7,786 bases of DNA, taken from contig CAKQCC010000036.1 of NCBI GenBank assembly GCA_934216625.1, positions 1 to 7,786 of the forward strand, in the 5' to 3' direction. Position numbers and translations under genes: made by a program. Below, one piece after another: positions 1-5,535 of this stretch; position 1 is the first letter of the stretch; each line of letters begins with the position of its first letter. The DNA comes from an uncultured Lactobacillaceae bacterium (GTDB lineage: Bacteria > Bacillota > Bacilli > Lactobacillales > Lactobacillaceae). The notes under the pieces are model-generated. The model saw only the letters and a list, made by a program, of their open reading frames with translations, did not search any database and was not told the origin of the DNA.

Positions 1-396
1 GATCCGGTTAAAATTAGGCAAATGATTAAAACCATGGTTGAATTCGCTAAATTCTTGCAAGATGATTATAATTTTGACGTTGAATTTAGCGTTTTGAATA
101 CTCAAAACGATCAATTTTACACTTTCAAAAATCCAGAGTTGCCAAAACGATTAATTGACGAATTATTTATTGATGCCGCTGAAAATCATTTTATGCTGAA
201 ATCTTATCACAAACTAGGTGCTCAACTTGAACTGTCACCGAAATTGACAATCAATATTTATCCGCAAAATGATGGCAATTGGGGATTAGAAGTGATGGAT
301 ACCGACCAGAAAGTTTCCTGGATCGGTGCCATTCTGAAGTACCCGTTTTTGCGAAAATGGTATTTGGATAATTTGTCACAATTATTGTTGCCGTGA
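1..396 (+). CDS. Unrecognised protein, 5' end cut by the window edge
   Basis: I do not recognise this protein. The reading frame is open from base 1 (codons for DPVKIRQ precede the first ATG at 22) and ends at TGA 394-396. The ATGs at 22 and 34 have no convincing Shine-Dalgarno sequence, so the real start probably lies upstream of the window and this is a C-terminal piece of about 131 residues. It is soluble-looking, with no membrane segment or signal peptide. It is rich in Asp, Asn and aromatic residues, with alternating segments that suggest mixed alpha/beta structure, and it ends in a hydrophobic tail (LSQLLLP). The stop lies inside the ribosome binding region of the next gene, whose ATG is 10 bases on, so the two are probably cotranscribed. 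Base composition matches the neighbours. Coding status is likely; function is unknown. Confidence 0.7.
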   Translation, partial: DPVKIRQMIKTMVEFAKFLQDDYNFDVEFSVLNTQNDQFYTFKNPELPKRLIDELFIDAAENHFMLKSYHKLGAQLELSPKLTINIYPQNDGNWGLEVMDTDQKVSWIGAILKYPFLRKWYLDNLSQLLLP

Positions 397-406
397 GGTG
401 CTTAAG

Positions 407-904
407 ATGAACACTAATCAAATGCTGTCAATCGCGGTTCTTTATTATCGGAAGCACGGTTTTCAAAATCGATTTAAATATCTGCCGGCGGTCCGACTTA
501 AAAACGTTTACGTAACTTTAGATCTTCAGTTAGCTCGATTAGCTAATCAATGGGGATGGTTTTTAAACCACTCTCCCAAGATTTCTGATCAGACTCGTCA
601 GCAATTAATGAATAGTTACCTTGACGGGATGGGATTGTATTTCTTAATTGCAAATCTTAAGAACTGGAATCAGACGGTCCTGGTTTCCAAATCTGAAGTT
701 AATAAATTAACTCACCTGAAAGTTACGAAAGTGATTAGTCAGCTTTATTTGATAATTAAGAAAATGCTGTACAACAGTTATTTTAACCGTAACCTGAATG
801 ATTTTACTTACTCTTGGAAACTTTATCTAAAATTGGGTTTAGTTGATCTTCATTTCTCGTGGCCCGAAATTGAAAAGGGCTTTCGGCAAACTTTTGAAAG
901 TTGA
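407..904 (+). CDS. dUTPase_2-like all-alpha protein, probably catalytically degenerate
   Basis: A 165-residue protein resembling the all-alpha dUTP diphosphatases (dUTPase_2, related to MazG). Active members hydrolyse dUTP to dUMP and keep uracil out of DNA. The resemblance rests on three places. Residues 41-52 (QLARLANQ then WGWF) sit where the family has an ELGELANE-type helix followed by a Trp-rich turn. Residues 70-80 (SYLDGMGLYFL) match the family's EYVDGLHF motif. Residues 150-157 (FSWPEIEK) match the conserved C-terminal FSWEEIE. The metal-binding acidic residues are mostly missing: the first motif has Gln and Arg for Glu, and in the second only Asp73 remains. The C-terminal family residues after the FSW motif are also unlike active enzymes. 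The start is the ATG with GAGGTG 6 bases upstream; a GTG at 398 lies inside that ribosome binding site and is less likely. An inactive or repurposed protein is inferred. Confidence 0.6.
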   Translation: MNTNQMLSIAVLYYRKHGFQNRFKYLPAVRLKNVYVTLDLQLARLANQWGWFLNHSPKISDQTRQQLMNSYLDGMGLYFLIANLKNWNQTVLVSKSEVNKLTHLKVTKVISQLYLIIKKMLYNSYFNRNLNDFTYSWKLYLKLGLVDLHFSWPEIEKGFRQTFES

Positions 905-928
905 AATTGCTGCTGATTATTGTATAAT
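901..928 (+). promoter_or_regulatory. Promoter of tRNA-Arg
   Basis: A near-consensus sigma-A promoter: TTGAAA at 901-906 and TATAAT at 923-928 with a 16-base spacer. The predicted start near 935 is about 12 bases before the mature tRNA. The -35 box overlaps the TGA stop (902-904) of the preceding gene, and no terminator separates that gene from the tRNA, so readthrough could also supply it. Confidence 0.8.
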
Positions 929-946
929 AAGTGTTGTAAGTGATTT

Positions 947-1020
947 GTCGCAGTGGCTCAGCTGGATAGAGCAACGGTCTTCTAAACCGTGGGTCGAGGG
1001 TTCGAGTCCCTCCTGCGACA
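947..1020 (+). tRNA. tRNA-Arg (anticodon TCT)
   Basis: A complete cloverleaf of 74 bases. The acceptor stem pairs 947-953 with 1013-1019 perfectly, with discriminator A1020. The D stem is 956-959 with 969-972. The anticodon stem is 974-978 with 986-990, around the loop CTTCTAA, which places TCT at 981-983. The T stem is 996-1000 with 1008-1012, around the loop TTCGAGT. CCA is not encoded and must be added after transcription. It reads AGA and, by wobble, AGG. It stands as its own unit with a promoter and terminator. Confidence 0.97.
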
Positions 1021-1027
1021 TTGTTTG

Positions 1028-1058
1028 ATGATGCGAGAAAATCGCGTCATTTTTGTTT
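1028..1058 (+). terminator. Intrinsic terminator after tRNA-Arg
   Basis: A 9-bp stem pairs 1028-1036 (ATGATGCGA) with 1042-1050 (TCGCGTCAT), with one T-G wobble and the loop GAAAA. It is followed by the T-rich run TTTTGTTT. It starts 7 bases after the mature tRNA end. Confidence 0.9.
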
Positions 1059-1063
1059 ATAGC

Positions 1064-1092
1064 TTGATTTATTTTCAAATTCTCTGTATACT
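1064..1092 (+). promoter_or_regulatory. Promoter of the rplU-prp-rpmA operon
   Basis: TTGATT at 1064-1069 and TATACT at 1087-1092 are separated by 17 bases. The predicted start near 1099 gives a leader of about 107 bases before the rplU ATG, containing the paired elements described in the next entry. Confidence 0.75.
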
Positions 1093-1106
1093 TAATTTGT
1101 TGTAAT

Positions 1107-1199
1107 TGTGGACTTCCCACACTACAACCGCACAGTTTAAGCATTTAAGTTCCTTTGGGCACTTAAACTGGCGAGTCTCAGTTTCATTTTAAGGAGGTG
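1107..1199 (+). ncRNA. Structured 5' leader of rplU (ribosomal protein L21 leader type)
   Basis: The leader between the promoter and the rplU ribosome binding site folds well. There is a small hairpin 1107-1111/1117-1121 (TGTGG/CCACA). A perfect 9-bp stem pairs 1133-1141 (CAGTTTAAG) with 1162-1170 (CTTAAACTG). A short outer pairing 1111-1114 (GACT) with 1174-1177 (AGTC) conflicts with the first hairpin at one base. Position and sequence style fit the L21 leader family of Firmicutes, which is thought to let a ribosomal protein regulate its own operon. I identify the family by position and recalled resemblance, not by a covariance-model score. Confidence 0.75.
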
Positions 1200-1205
1200 C
1201 ACAGC

Positions 1206-1514
1206 ATGTACGCAATTATTGTAACTGGTGGTAAACAATACAAAGTTGCTAAAGGCGATACGATTTACGTTGAAAAACTTGATGCTAAGAAGGGTGATCA
1301 AGTTACTTTCAAGAAGGTCGTTTTTGTCGGTGGCAACACTCCTAAGATTGGCGCACCGTTAGTTAGTGGCGCTTCGGTTAAGGGTACGGTTGTAAAACAA
1401 GGCCGCCAGAAGAAGATCACGATCTTCCGTTATAAGGCTAAGAAAGGCCATCATTCTAAGAAGGGTCATCGTCAGCCATATACGGAAGTTAAGATCGATT
1501 CCGTTCAAGCTTAA
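1206..1514 (+). CDS. rplU: 50S ribosomal protein L21 (bL21)
   Basis: A 102-residue protein of exactly the usual length for bL21, a 23S-rRNA-binding protein of the large subunit. Family marks are the N-terminal [14 protein letters not shown], the central [12 protein letters not shown] and the Lys-rich [26 protein letters not shown] near the C terminus. The start is the ATG with AAGGAGGTG 6 bases upstream (1191-1199); a GTG at 1197 is part of that site. It is the first gene of the classic rplU-prp-rpmA operon and is preceded by a probable autoregulatory leader. The gap to prp is 11 bases. No anomalies. Confidence 0.98.
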   Translation: MYAIIVTGGKQYKVAKGDTIYVEKLDAKKGDQVTFKKVVFVGGNTPKIGAPLVSGASVKGTVVKQGRQKKITIFRYKAKKGHHSKKGHRQPYTEVKIDSVQA

Positions 1515-1525
1515 TCTGGAACGAC

Positions 1526-1876
1526 ATGATTAGGGTTACTATTAATTATAATCATGATTCAATTAATGGTTTTCAATTGATTGGCCACGCCGGTGCTGCT
1601 GAATATGGTCATGACATTGTCTGTGCTGCAGTGTCCGCACTGTCAATTACGACCGTTGACAGTTTATCTTCGGTTGCTAAAGTACAACCAGATGTTCAAA
1701 AAGATCCCGTTAACGGTGGGCTGTTAATTGTAAAAATTCCTAAAGTTAATAATGTACGTCAGAATCTTAAAATTCAGACGTTACTAAAAAGCTTCGAACT
1801 CGGGATTAAAATGATTACTGAACAATATGCTCAATACGTAAGATTAAATATTATTCATACAGGTACGGAGGTGTAA
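1526..1876 (+). CDS. prp: Ribosomal-processing cysteine protease Prp (YsxB family)
   Basis: A 116-residue cysteine protease that removes the N-terminal extension of ribosomal protein L27, a step shown to be essential in Staphylococcus aureus. The catalytic pair is visible: His21 in GHAGAAEYGHD and Cys33 in DIVCAAVSAL. An Asn-Gly-Gly loop (residues 63-65) and the C-terminal EQYAQYVRLN segment also fit the family. It lies between rplU and its substrate gene rpmA, the usual arrangement in Firmicutes that have extended L27. The ribosome binding site before the ATG is weak (TGGAAC), so translation may partly depend on coupling to rplU 11 bases upstream. The frame ends 3 bases before rpmA, whose binding site lies inside the prp end. 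Confidence 0.95.
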   Translation: MIRVTINYNHDSINGFQLIGHAGAAEYGHDIVCAAVSALSITTVDSLSSVAKVQPDVQKDPVNGGLLIVKIPKVNNVRQNLKIQTLLKSFELGIKMITEQYAQYVRLNIIHTGTEV

Positions 1877-1879
1877 AAT

Positions 1880-2176
1880 ATGAAACTAGTAATGGATTTA
1901 CAGTTCTTCTCTAAGCATAAAGGAGGAGGTTCTACTGCCAACGGTCGTGACTCGATTGGTCGTCGTTTGGGTTGCAAAGCTGCCGATGGCTCGACCGTAA
2001 CTGCAGGCTCAATTCTTTATCGTCAACGAGGAACTCATATTTATCCTGGCCACAACGTTAAACGCGGTGGTGATGATACTTTATACACCGTAGTTAATGG
2101 TGTGGTTCGCTTCGAACGAATGGGTCGCCGAAAGAAAAAGGTTTCTGTCTACCCAGTTTCCGAAGCAACCAAATAA
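1880..2176 (+). CDS. rpmA: 50S ribosomal protein L27 (bL27) with Prp-cleaved extension
   Basis: A 98-residue bL27, which sits at the peptidyl-transferase centre where its mature N terminus contacts tRNA. The precursor begins [10 protein letters not shown] and continues [15 protein letters not shown]. The LQFF motif is the Prp recognition sequence, so cleavage is expected after Phe10, leaving Ser11 as the first mature residue. The rest ([32 protein letters not shown]) is highly typical. The start is the ATG with GGAGGTG 6 bases upstream (1867-1873). An in-frame ATG at 1892 would shorten the extension and has no binding site. [10 protein letters not shown] carries a Cys at a position where Ala or Val is more familiar to me. 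The gene is followed by a terminator. Confidence 0.98.
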   Translation: MKLVMDLQFFSKHKGGGSTANGRDSIGRRLGCKAADGSTVTAGSILYRQRGTHIYPGHNVKRGGDDTLYTVVNGVVRFERMGRRKKKVSVYPVSEATK

Positions 2177-2196
2177 TTTAAAATAATTTTGACGTT

Positions 2197-2232
2197 AAAG
2201 GGCCCTTTTTAAATTAGGCCCCTTTTATTTTT
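2197..2232 (+). terminator. Intrinsic terminator after rpmA
   Basis: AAAGGGCC at 2197-2204 pairs with GGCC-C-CTTT at 2217-2225 with one bulged C. The 12-base loop is AT-rich. It is followed by TTTTATTTTT. It closes the rplU operon; some readthrough into efp is possible because efp has no clear promoter of its own. Confidence 0.8.
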
Positions 2233-2254
2233 ATAATTGAGAGGGATGATTGAT

Positions 2255-2821
2255 TTGACTTCTAAAATTTCATCAAATGATTTCAAGCCAGGGATTACCA
2301 TCATCGTTAATAATTCAGTGTGGCAACTTGAAAAAGTGGTTCACGTTAACCCAGGTCGTGGCAGCGCCTTTGTAAGAACCAAGATTAAAAATCTAAAAGA
2401 CCAAACGGTTGAAGAAAAAACGTTTCGGGCCGGAGTTAAAGTTCCACAGGCGATTATTACCGACCGGACTGTTCAGTATTTATATAAGGGTAGTGCCGGC
2501 TACGTGTTCATGGACACCAAGACCTATGAACAAATTACCGTTCCCGAAGCTAATATTAAACGGGCTTTAAAGTACTTAAAAGCGAATATGCAAGTTACTT
2601 TGATCCAGTATAATAACGAAATCTTGGGAATTAGTTTACCGAATACCGTTACTTTGACCGTAAAAGAAACTCAGCCCACCATTAAAGGAAATACGGCTTC
2701 TGGAGGCTCAAAACCAGCTACAATGACCACCGGATTGGTAGTTCAAGTCCCGTTCTTCATTCGAAACGGTGATAAACTCCAGATTAATACGACCGATGGT
2801 ACTTACATTTCAAGAGCCTAA
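2255..2821 (+). CDS. efp: Translation elongation factor P, Arg-type loop
   Basis: EF-P, 188 residues from the TTG start, binds ribosomes stalled at consecutive prolines and promotes peptide-bond formation. It has the usual three beta-domains, with signatures FVRTKIKNL, EKTFRAGVKV, YVFMDTKTYEQ, LPNTVTLTV, GSKPATMTTGLVVQVPFF and the C-terminal TTDGTY. The modification loop reads HVNPGRGSA, with Arg35 at the tip where most Firmicute EF-Ps I know have Lys. Start choice: TTG at 2255 has GAGAGGG (2239-2245) 9 bases upstream and gives MTSKISSNDFKPG, close to the normal N-terminal length. The in-frame ATG at 2246 directly abuts that site and is unlikely. The gene probably leads the efp-asp23-nusB transcript; the gap to the next gene is 34 bases. 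Confidence 0.96.
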   Translation: MTSKISSNDFKPGITIIVNNSVWQLEKVVHVNPGRGSAFVRTKIKNLKDQTVEEKTFRAGVKVPQAIITDRTVQYLYKGSAGYVFMDTKTYEQITVPEANIKRALKYLKANMQVTLIQYNNEILGISLPNTVTLTVKETQPTIKGNTASGGSKPATMTTGLVVQVPFFIRNGDKLQINTTDGTYISRA

Positions 2822-2855
2822 AATTAGTTCTAAAATGGATGAATGAGGTGATATT

Positions 2856-3290
2856 TTGGCTAAAGATGTTAACATTAGTTTAGCCTCCGGTCATCCTAAT
2901 TTAGGCAAAATTAAGATTGCACCCCGGGTTTTAGAAATCATTGCGAGCATTGCGGCAGTCCAGGTTAAGGGCGTTAACCGGATGCGGGGTTCGTTTACCA
3001 ACAGCGTTAATGAATTATTCGGTCACCGAAGGTCAGGAAAAGGAATTCGCTTGGCGTTTAATCAACATCATCAACTGGTGGTTGATATTTATGTTTACGT
3101 TAACTACGGATATTCCGTTCCCCAAGTGGCTTTGAAGATTCAGGATAAAGTTAAGCAGCAGCTTTACTTTATGACTGAATTAAGTGTTGAAGCGGTTAAC
3201 GTTCACGTAAGCGGAATCGTTCCCAAAAAGTCAGTTGCTCATGTTGATCCGAATCGGTTGTTTAATCAAAATCAAGGCGAATCGAAATGA
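2856..3290 (+). CDS. Asp23/Gls24 family protein (YqhY-like)
   Basis: A 144-residue protein of the Asp23/Gls24 envelope stress response family. Family features are the N-terminal GKIKIAPRVLEIIASIAAVQVKGVNRMRGS (residues 17-46), the central DIYVYVNYGYSVPQVALKIQDKVKQQL, and VEAVNVHVSGIVP (residues 111-123). It has no signal peptide or membrane span, so it is cytosolic. In Bacillus subtilis the nusB-linked homologue YqhY is connected to acetyl-CoA carboxylase control, but accBC is not next to it here. The start is TTG with GAGGTG 5 bases upstream (2845-2850). Its TGA stop overlaps the nusB ATG by 4 bases, indicating translational coupling. The biochemical function of the family is not well established. 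Confidence 0.93.
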   Translation: MAKDVNISLASGHPNLGKIKIAPRVLEIIASIAAVQVKGVNRMRGSFTNSVNELFGHRRSGKGIRLAFNQHHQLVVDIYVYVNYGYSVPQVALKIQDKVKQQLYFMTELSVEAVNVHVSGIVPKKSVAHVDPNRLFNQNQGESK

Positions 3291-3682
3291 AATTGAATCG
3301 ACATCAAATTCGTGAAGTTGCTTTTCAGACTTTGTTTGCGATGAACGCTAATCATCAGGTGAAACCGCTTCAACTTTACCGAGTCTTGATTAAGGGCCAC
3401 GATGATAATTATCCCGAATACTTAATCCAATTAGTGGACGGGGTTAGTAAACAAGTTGATAAGATTGATCAGCAGATCAGTCAATTCTTAAAATCAGACT
3501 GGACGATTGACCGAATTGCGAAAACTGATTTGATTATTTTGCGGATCGCTTTTTATGAAATTGACTACGTTAAAACTGTTCCCAATAAAGTTGCCGTGAA
3601 CGAGGCTTTACAATTAGCTAAAGAATACAGTGATGATCGTTCAAAGCGCTTTATTAACGGAGTCTTAGCTAATGAGATTTAA
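3287..3682 (+). CDS. nusB: Transcription antitermination factor NusB
   Basis: An all-helical 131-residue protein that joins NusE (S10) on the boxA RNA and supports antitermination in rRNA operons. Characteristic stretches are the N-terminal RHQIREVAFQTLFAMN, which carries the Arg-rich RNA-binding start; WTIDRIAKTDLIILRIAFYEI in the centre; and the C-terminal VAVNEALQLAKEYSDDRSKRFINGVL. The length is standard. The ATG overlaps the preceding stop (ATGA), with only a weak AAGG upstream, so coupling to the Asp23-type gene is likely. It is followed 3 bases later by a terminator hairpin instead of folD, the usual next gene in this gene order. Confidence 0.97.
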   Translation: MKLNRHQIREVAFQTLFAMNANHQVKPLQLYRVLIKGHDDNYPEYLIQLVDGVSKQVDKIDQQISQFLKSDWTIDRIAKTDLIILRIAFYEIDYVKTVPNKVAVNEALQLAKEYSDDRSKRFINGVLANEI

Positions 3683-3685
3683 CGA

Positions 3686-3716
3686 CAGATTATTAGAATT
3701 AATCTGCTTTTTATTT
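3686..3716 (+). terminator. Intrinsic terminator after nusB
   Basis: A perfect 7-bp stem pairs CAGATTA 3686-3692 with TAATCTG 3700-3706 around a 7-base loop. The T-rich tract CTTTTTATTT follows. The stem is AT-rich and so probably a moderate terminator. It separates the efp-asp23-nusB unit from the xseA operon. Confidence 0.75.
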
Positions 3717-3786
3717 CTGCTGAAAGTGACGGCAGTTAATTCAAAAATTAATCAAAAGCCAAAAATAATCGTTCGTTTTCGTAATG

Positions 3787-3792
3787 TATAAT
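3787..3792 (+). promoter_or_regulatory. Candidate promoter (-10) of the xseA operon
   Basis: A perfect TATAAT at 3787-3792 preceded directly by TG. No good -35 hexamer lies 16-18 bases upstream (that region is AATAAT/ATAATC), so the promoter may be weak or need an activator. A start near 3799 would give a leader of about 105 bases before the xseA ATG. Confidence 0.55.
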
Positions 3793-3800
3793 TGGAATGA

Positions 3801-3892
3801 TGATGAAAATCAACTGGGGTAATTATTGGCGGTTGCAGGCTCCGTCATGATTTCAACGTTGAGGCGTAGTTAGTTGAGTTGACCGAACGGAG
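3801..3892 (+). promoter_or_regulatory. Structured xseA leader with possible translational switch
   Basis: The anti-Shine-Dalgarno CTCCGT (3840-3845) is perfectly complementary to ACGGAG (3887-3892), which is the xseA ribosome binding site. The enclosed loop can add the 5-bp pairing TCAAC 3853-3857 with GTTGA 3878-3882. The same CTCCGT can instead pair with ACTGGGG (3813-3819; one bulge, one G-T). That helix sits directly beside TGAAAATCA 3804-3812 pairing with TGATTTCA 3848-3855 (one bulge), and in this fold the binding site is free. The two folds exclude each other. No known riboswitch consensus was recognised; the switch is inferred from pairing alone. Confidence 0.45.
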
Positions 3893-3903
3893 AATTAAAA
3901 ATT

Positions 3904-5259
3904 ATGAGTGATTCTAAATATTTAACCGTTACGGCGTTGAGTCAGTACATTAAAACTAAATTTGTTCGGGATCCTTATTTACACCGGGTTAATTTAGTGG
4001 GTGAGATTTCAAACTATCGTTATCGTCCCAACGCGCATCAATACTTCAGTTTAAAAGATGATCACGCTAAAATTGATGCGGTGATGTTTCGGCGCCAGTT
4101 TAAGAAAATTAAATTCAGACCGGAAGAGGGGATGAAAGTCCTGGTTTCCGGTCGGATTTCGGTCTATGAACCGCAGGGCAGCTACCAAATCTATGTTGAT
4201 CACATGGCTCCTAAGGGGGTCGGTGAACTGTATCAGGCTTACGAACAGTTAAAGACTAAATTGGCTAAAGAAGGATTGTTTAATTCCGCCCACAAGCAAA
4301 AATTACCTCATTTTCCGAAACGAATTGCCGTAATTACTTCCAGGAACGGGGCGGTAATTCGCGATATTATCGTTACCAGCCGTCGACGTTACCCGATTGT
4401 TCAAATTGTGCTGTATCCAGCGATCGTTCAAGGCAAGCAAGCGGCCGATAATTTGGTTAAACAGATCCACCGAGTTGATCAAGACGGTAATTTTGATGAT
4501 TTAATTATTGGTCGTGGTGGTGGCTCAATTGAAGACTTGTGGCCATTTAACGAAGAAAAAGTGGCGCTAGCAATTTATCACTGTCAAGTTCCGGTGATTT
4601 CTTCGGTGGGGCATGAAACTGACACCACGATTGCCGACTTGGTGGCTGACGTTCGGGCGGCAACCCCAACCGCAGCTGCTGAATTGGCAACCCCGGTTTT
4701 ATCGGATGAGATTAACAACATCGTTGATTATCGAGAACGACTTTTTACCGCCTTTCGGGATCAATTAACTTTACTGCGGCAACGGTTGACGAAACTTCGT
4801 GAGTCTTACGTTTTTAAAAATCCCCAGCGACTTTACGAGACTTATGATCAGGAAGTTGATCAGCTAAACGATCGACTCCAGAACCGGATTCAAAAGTATT
4901 TTAACGATCGTCAGCAACGGTTACAGCGGGAAATCTACCGACTTAATTATCATGCCCCTCTTCAGCGGGTGGCTAGTTTATTACAGCGGGTTCGTTTCTT
5001 GCGACACCGGCTGGGTTCGGCTACTCAATCGTTAGTTAATCGGAAACGGTTGACGATGCAAAAGCTGGTTGGTGATCTGAATCATCTAAGTCCCCTCCAA
5101 ACGATGAGCCGGGGGTACAGCTTCGTAACCAGTCATCATCAGGTGATTAAAGATGCTCGAAAATTAAAACCCGGTCAATTAATTAATTTAGTCTTTCACG
5201 ATGGCAAAGCCCGTGCCGTTGTAAATGACGTTAAACCTAATCAAAGGAAGCAATTATAA
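3904..5259 (+). CDS. xseA: Exodeoxyribonuclease VII large subunit
   Basis: The catalytic subunit (451 residues) of exonuclease VII, which degrades single-stranded DNA from both ends and acts in repair. An N-terminal OB-fold spans about residues 6-100 (LTVTALSQYIKTKF, GEISNYR, QYFSLKD, VLVSGRISVYEPQGSYQIYV). A nuclease core spans about 105-265, with IAVITSRNGAVIRD (Asp154), LIIGRGGGSIEDLWPFNEE (Arg204) and SVGHETDTTIADLVAD (His237, Asp240), matching residues known to matter in the E. coli enzyme. A long coiled coil of about 270-390 and a C-terminal segment with LSPLQTMSRGYSFV follow; the coiled coil carries the small subunits. TSRNGA has Arg where Pro is usual. ATG has GGAG 11 bases upstream, in a potentially occluded site. 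The stop overlaps xseB by one base. Confidence 0.98.
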   Translation: MSDSKYLTVTALSQYIKTKFVRDPYLHRVNLVGEISNYRYRPNAHQYFSLKDDHAKIDAVMFRRQFKKIKFRPEEGMKVLVSGRISVYEPQGSYQIYVDHMAPKGVGELYQAYEQLKTKLAKEGLFNSAHKQKLPHFPKRIAVITSRNGAVIRDIIVTSRRRYPIVQIVLYPAIVQGKQAADNLVKQIHRVDQDGNFDDLIIGRGGGSIEDLWPFNEEKVALAIYHCQVPVISSVGHETDTTIADLVADVRAATPTAAAELATPVLSDEINNIVDYRERLFTAFRDQLTLLRQRLTKLRESYVFKNPQRLYETYDQEVDQLNDRLQNRIQKYFNDRQQRLQREIYRLNYHAPLQRVASLLQRVRFLRHRLGSATQSLVNRKRLTMQKLVGDLNHLSPLQTMSRGYSFVTSHHQVIKDARKLKPGQLINLVFHDGKARAVVNDVKPNQRKQL

Positions 5260-5534
5260 TGCCAACTAAAAAGAAAGTCAGTTTTGAAACCAATTTAAAA
5301 AAATTGGACACCATTGTTACTAGCTTGGAAAACGGTGACGTTCCGCTTGACCAAGCCCTTAATCAATTCAAGAAGGGCGTTAAGCTTAGTCAGCAGCTGC
5401 AAAATAAATTAAGCAGCGCTGAAACCACCTTAGCTAAAATGGTTAAACAAAATGGTCAGGAAGTTCCTTACGATCGGGATCAAAATGGCCATGACGTTAA
5501 TAATCAAGTTGACGGTAATAAGGAAGCAAAGTAG
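5259..5534 (+). CDS. xseB: Exodeoxyribonuclease VII small subunit
   Basis: A small helical protein of 91 residues that coats the coiled coil of XseA to form the exonuclease VII holoenzyme. The first ~65 residues carry the family pattern: FETNLKKLDTIVTSLENGDVPLDQALNQFKKGVKLSQQLQNKLSSAE. The C-terminal ~25 residues are polar, Asn/Asp/Gln-rich and likely disordered, making it slightly longer than the usual 70-85. The ATG overlaps the xseA stop (TAATG), with AAGGAAG 8 bases upstream (5244-5250), so both coupling and independent initiation support matched production. It is followed one base later by the TTG start of ispA. Confidence 0.96.
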   Translation: MPTKKKVSFETNLKKLDTIVTSLENGDVPLDQALNQFKKGVKLSQQLQNKLSSAETTLAKMVKQNGQEVPYDRDQNGHDVNNQVDGNKEAK

Positions 5535-5535
5535 T

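Noticed and set aside
843..1028. Open frame across the tRNA on the plus strand
   Set aside because: It overlaps the real gene and the tRNA, has no ribosome binding site and no family resemblance.
917..1144. Minus-strand open frame over the tRNA and rplU leader
   Set aside because: It reads antisense through tRNA-Arg and structured RNA; tRNA antisense frames are a common artefact.
2189..2194. TTGACG as a -35 box for efp
   Set aside because: No matching -10 at 16-18 bases, and the terminator hairpin would lie within or just after the promoter.
2232..2237. TATAAT just before efp as its -10 box
   Set aside because: It would start transcription around 2244, inside or after the efp ribosome binding site, and there is no -35 at the right distance. 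It is more likely part of the terminator T-tract region.
2941..3135. Plus-strand frame inside the Asp23-type gene
   Set aside because: A shadow in another frame of a clearly conserved gene.
3736..3751. AT-only inverted repeat TTAATT/AATTAA as an operator
   Set aside because: Six A/T pairs with a 4-base loop are expected by chance in an AT-rich gap, and no regulator is nearby.
3799..3903. Tetrahydrofolate riboswitch or T-box in the xseA leader
   Set aside because: A folate switch was considered because folD often lies here, but the conserved folate-riboswitch sequences and the T-box TGG/antiterminator motif are absent.
5452..5535. Longer N terminus for ispA starting within xseB
   Set aside because: The extension overlaps xseB in another frame, is not family-like, and the TTG at 5536 has a proper ribosome binding site.
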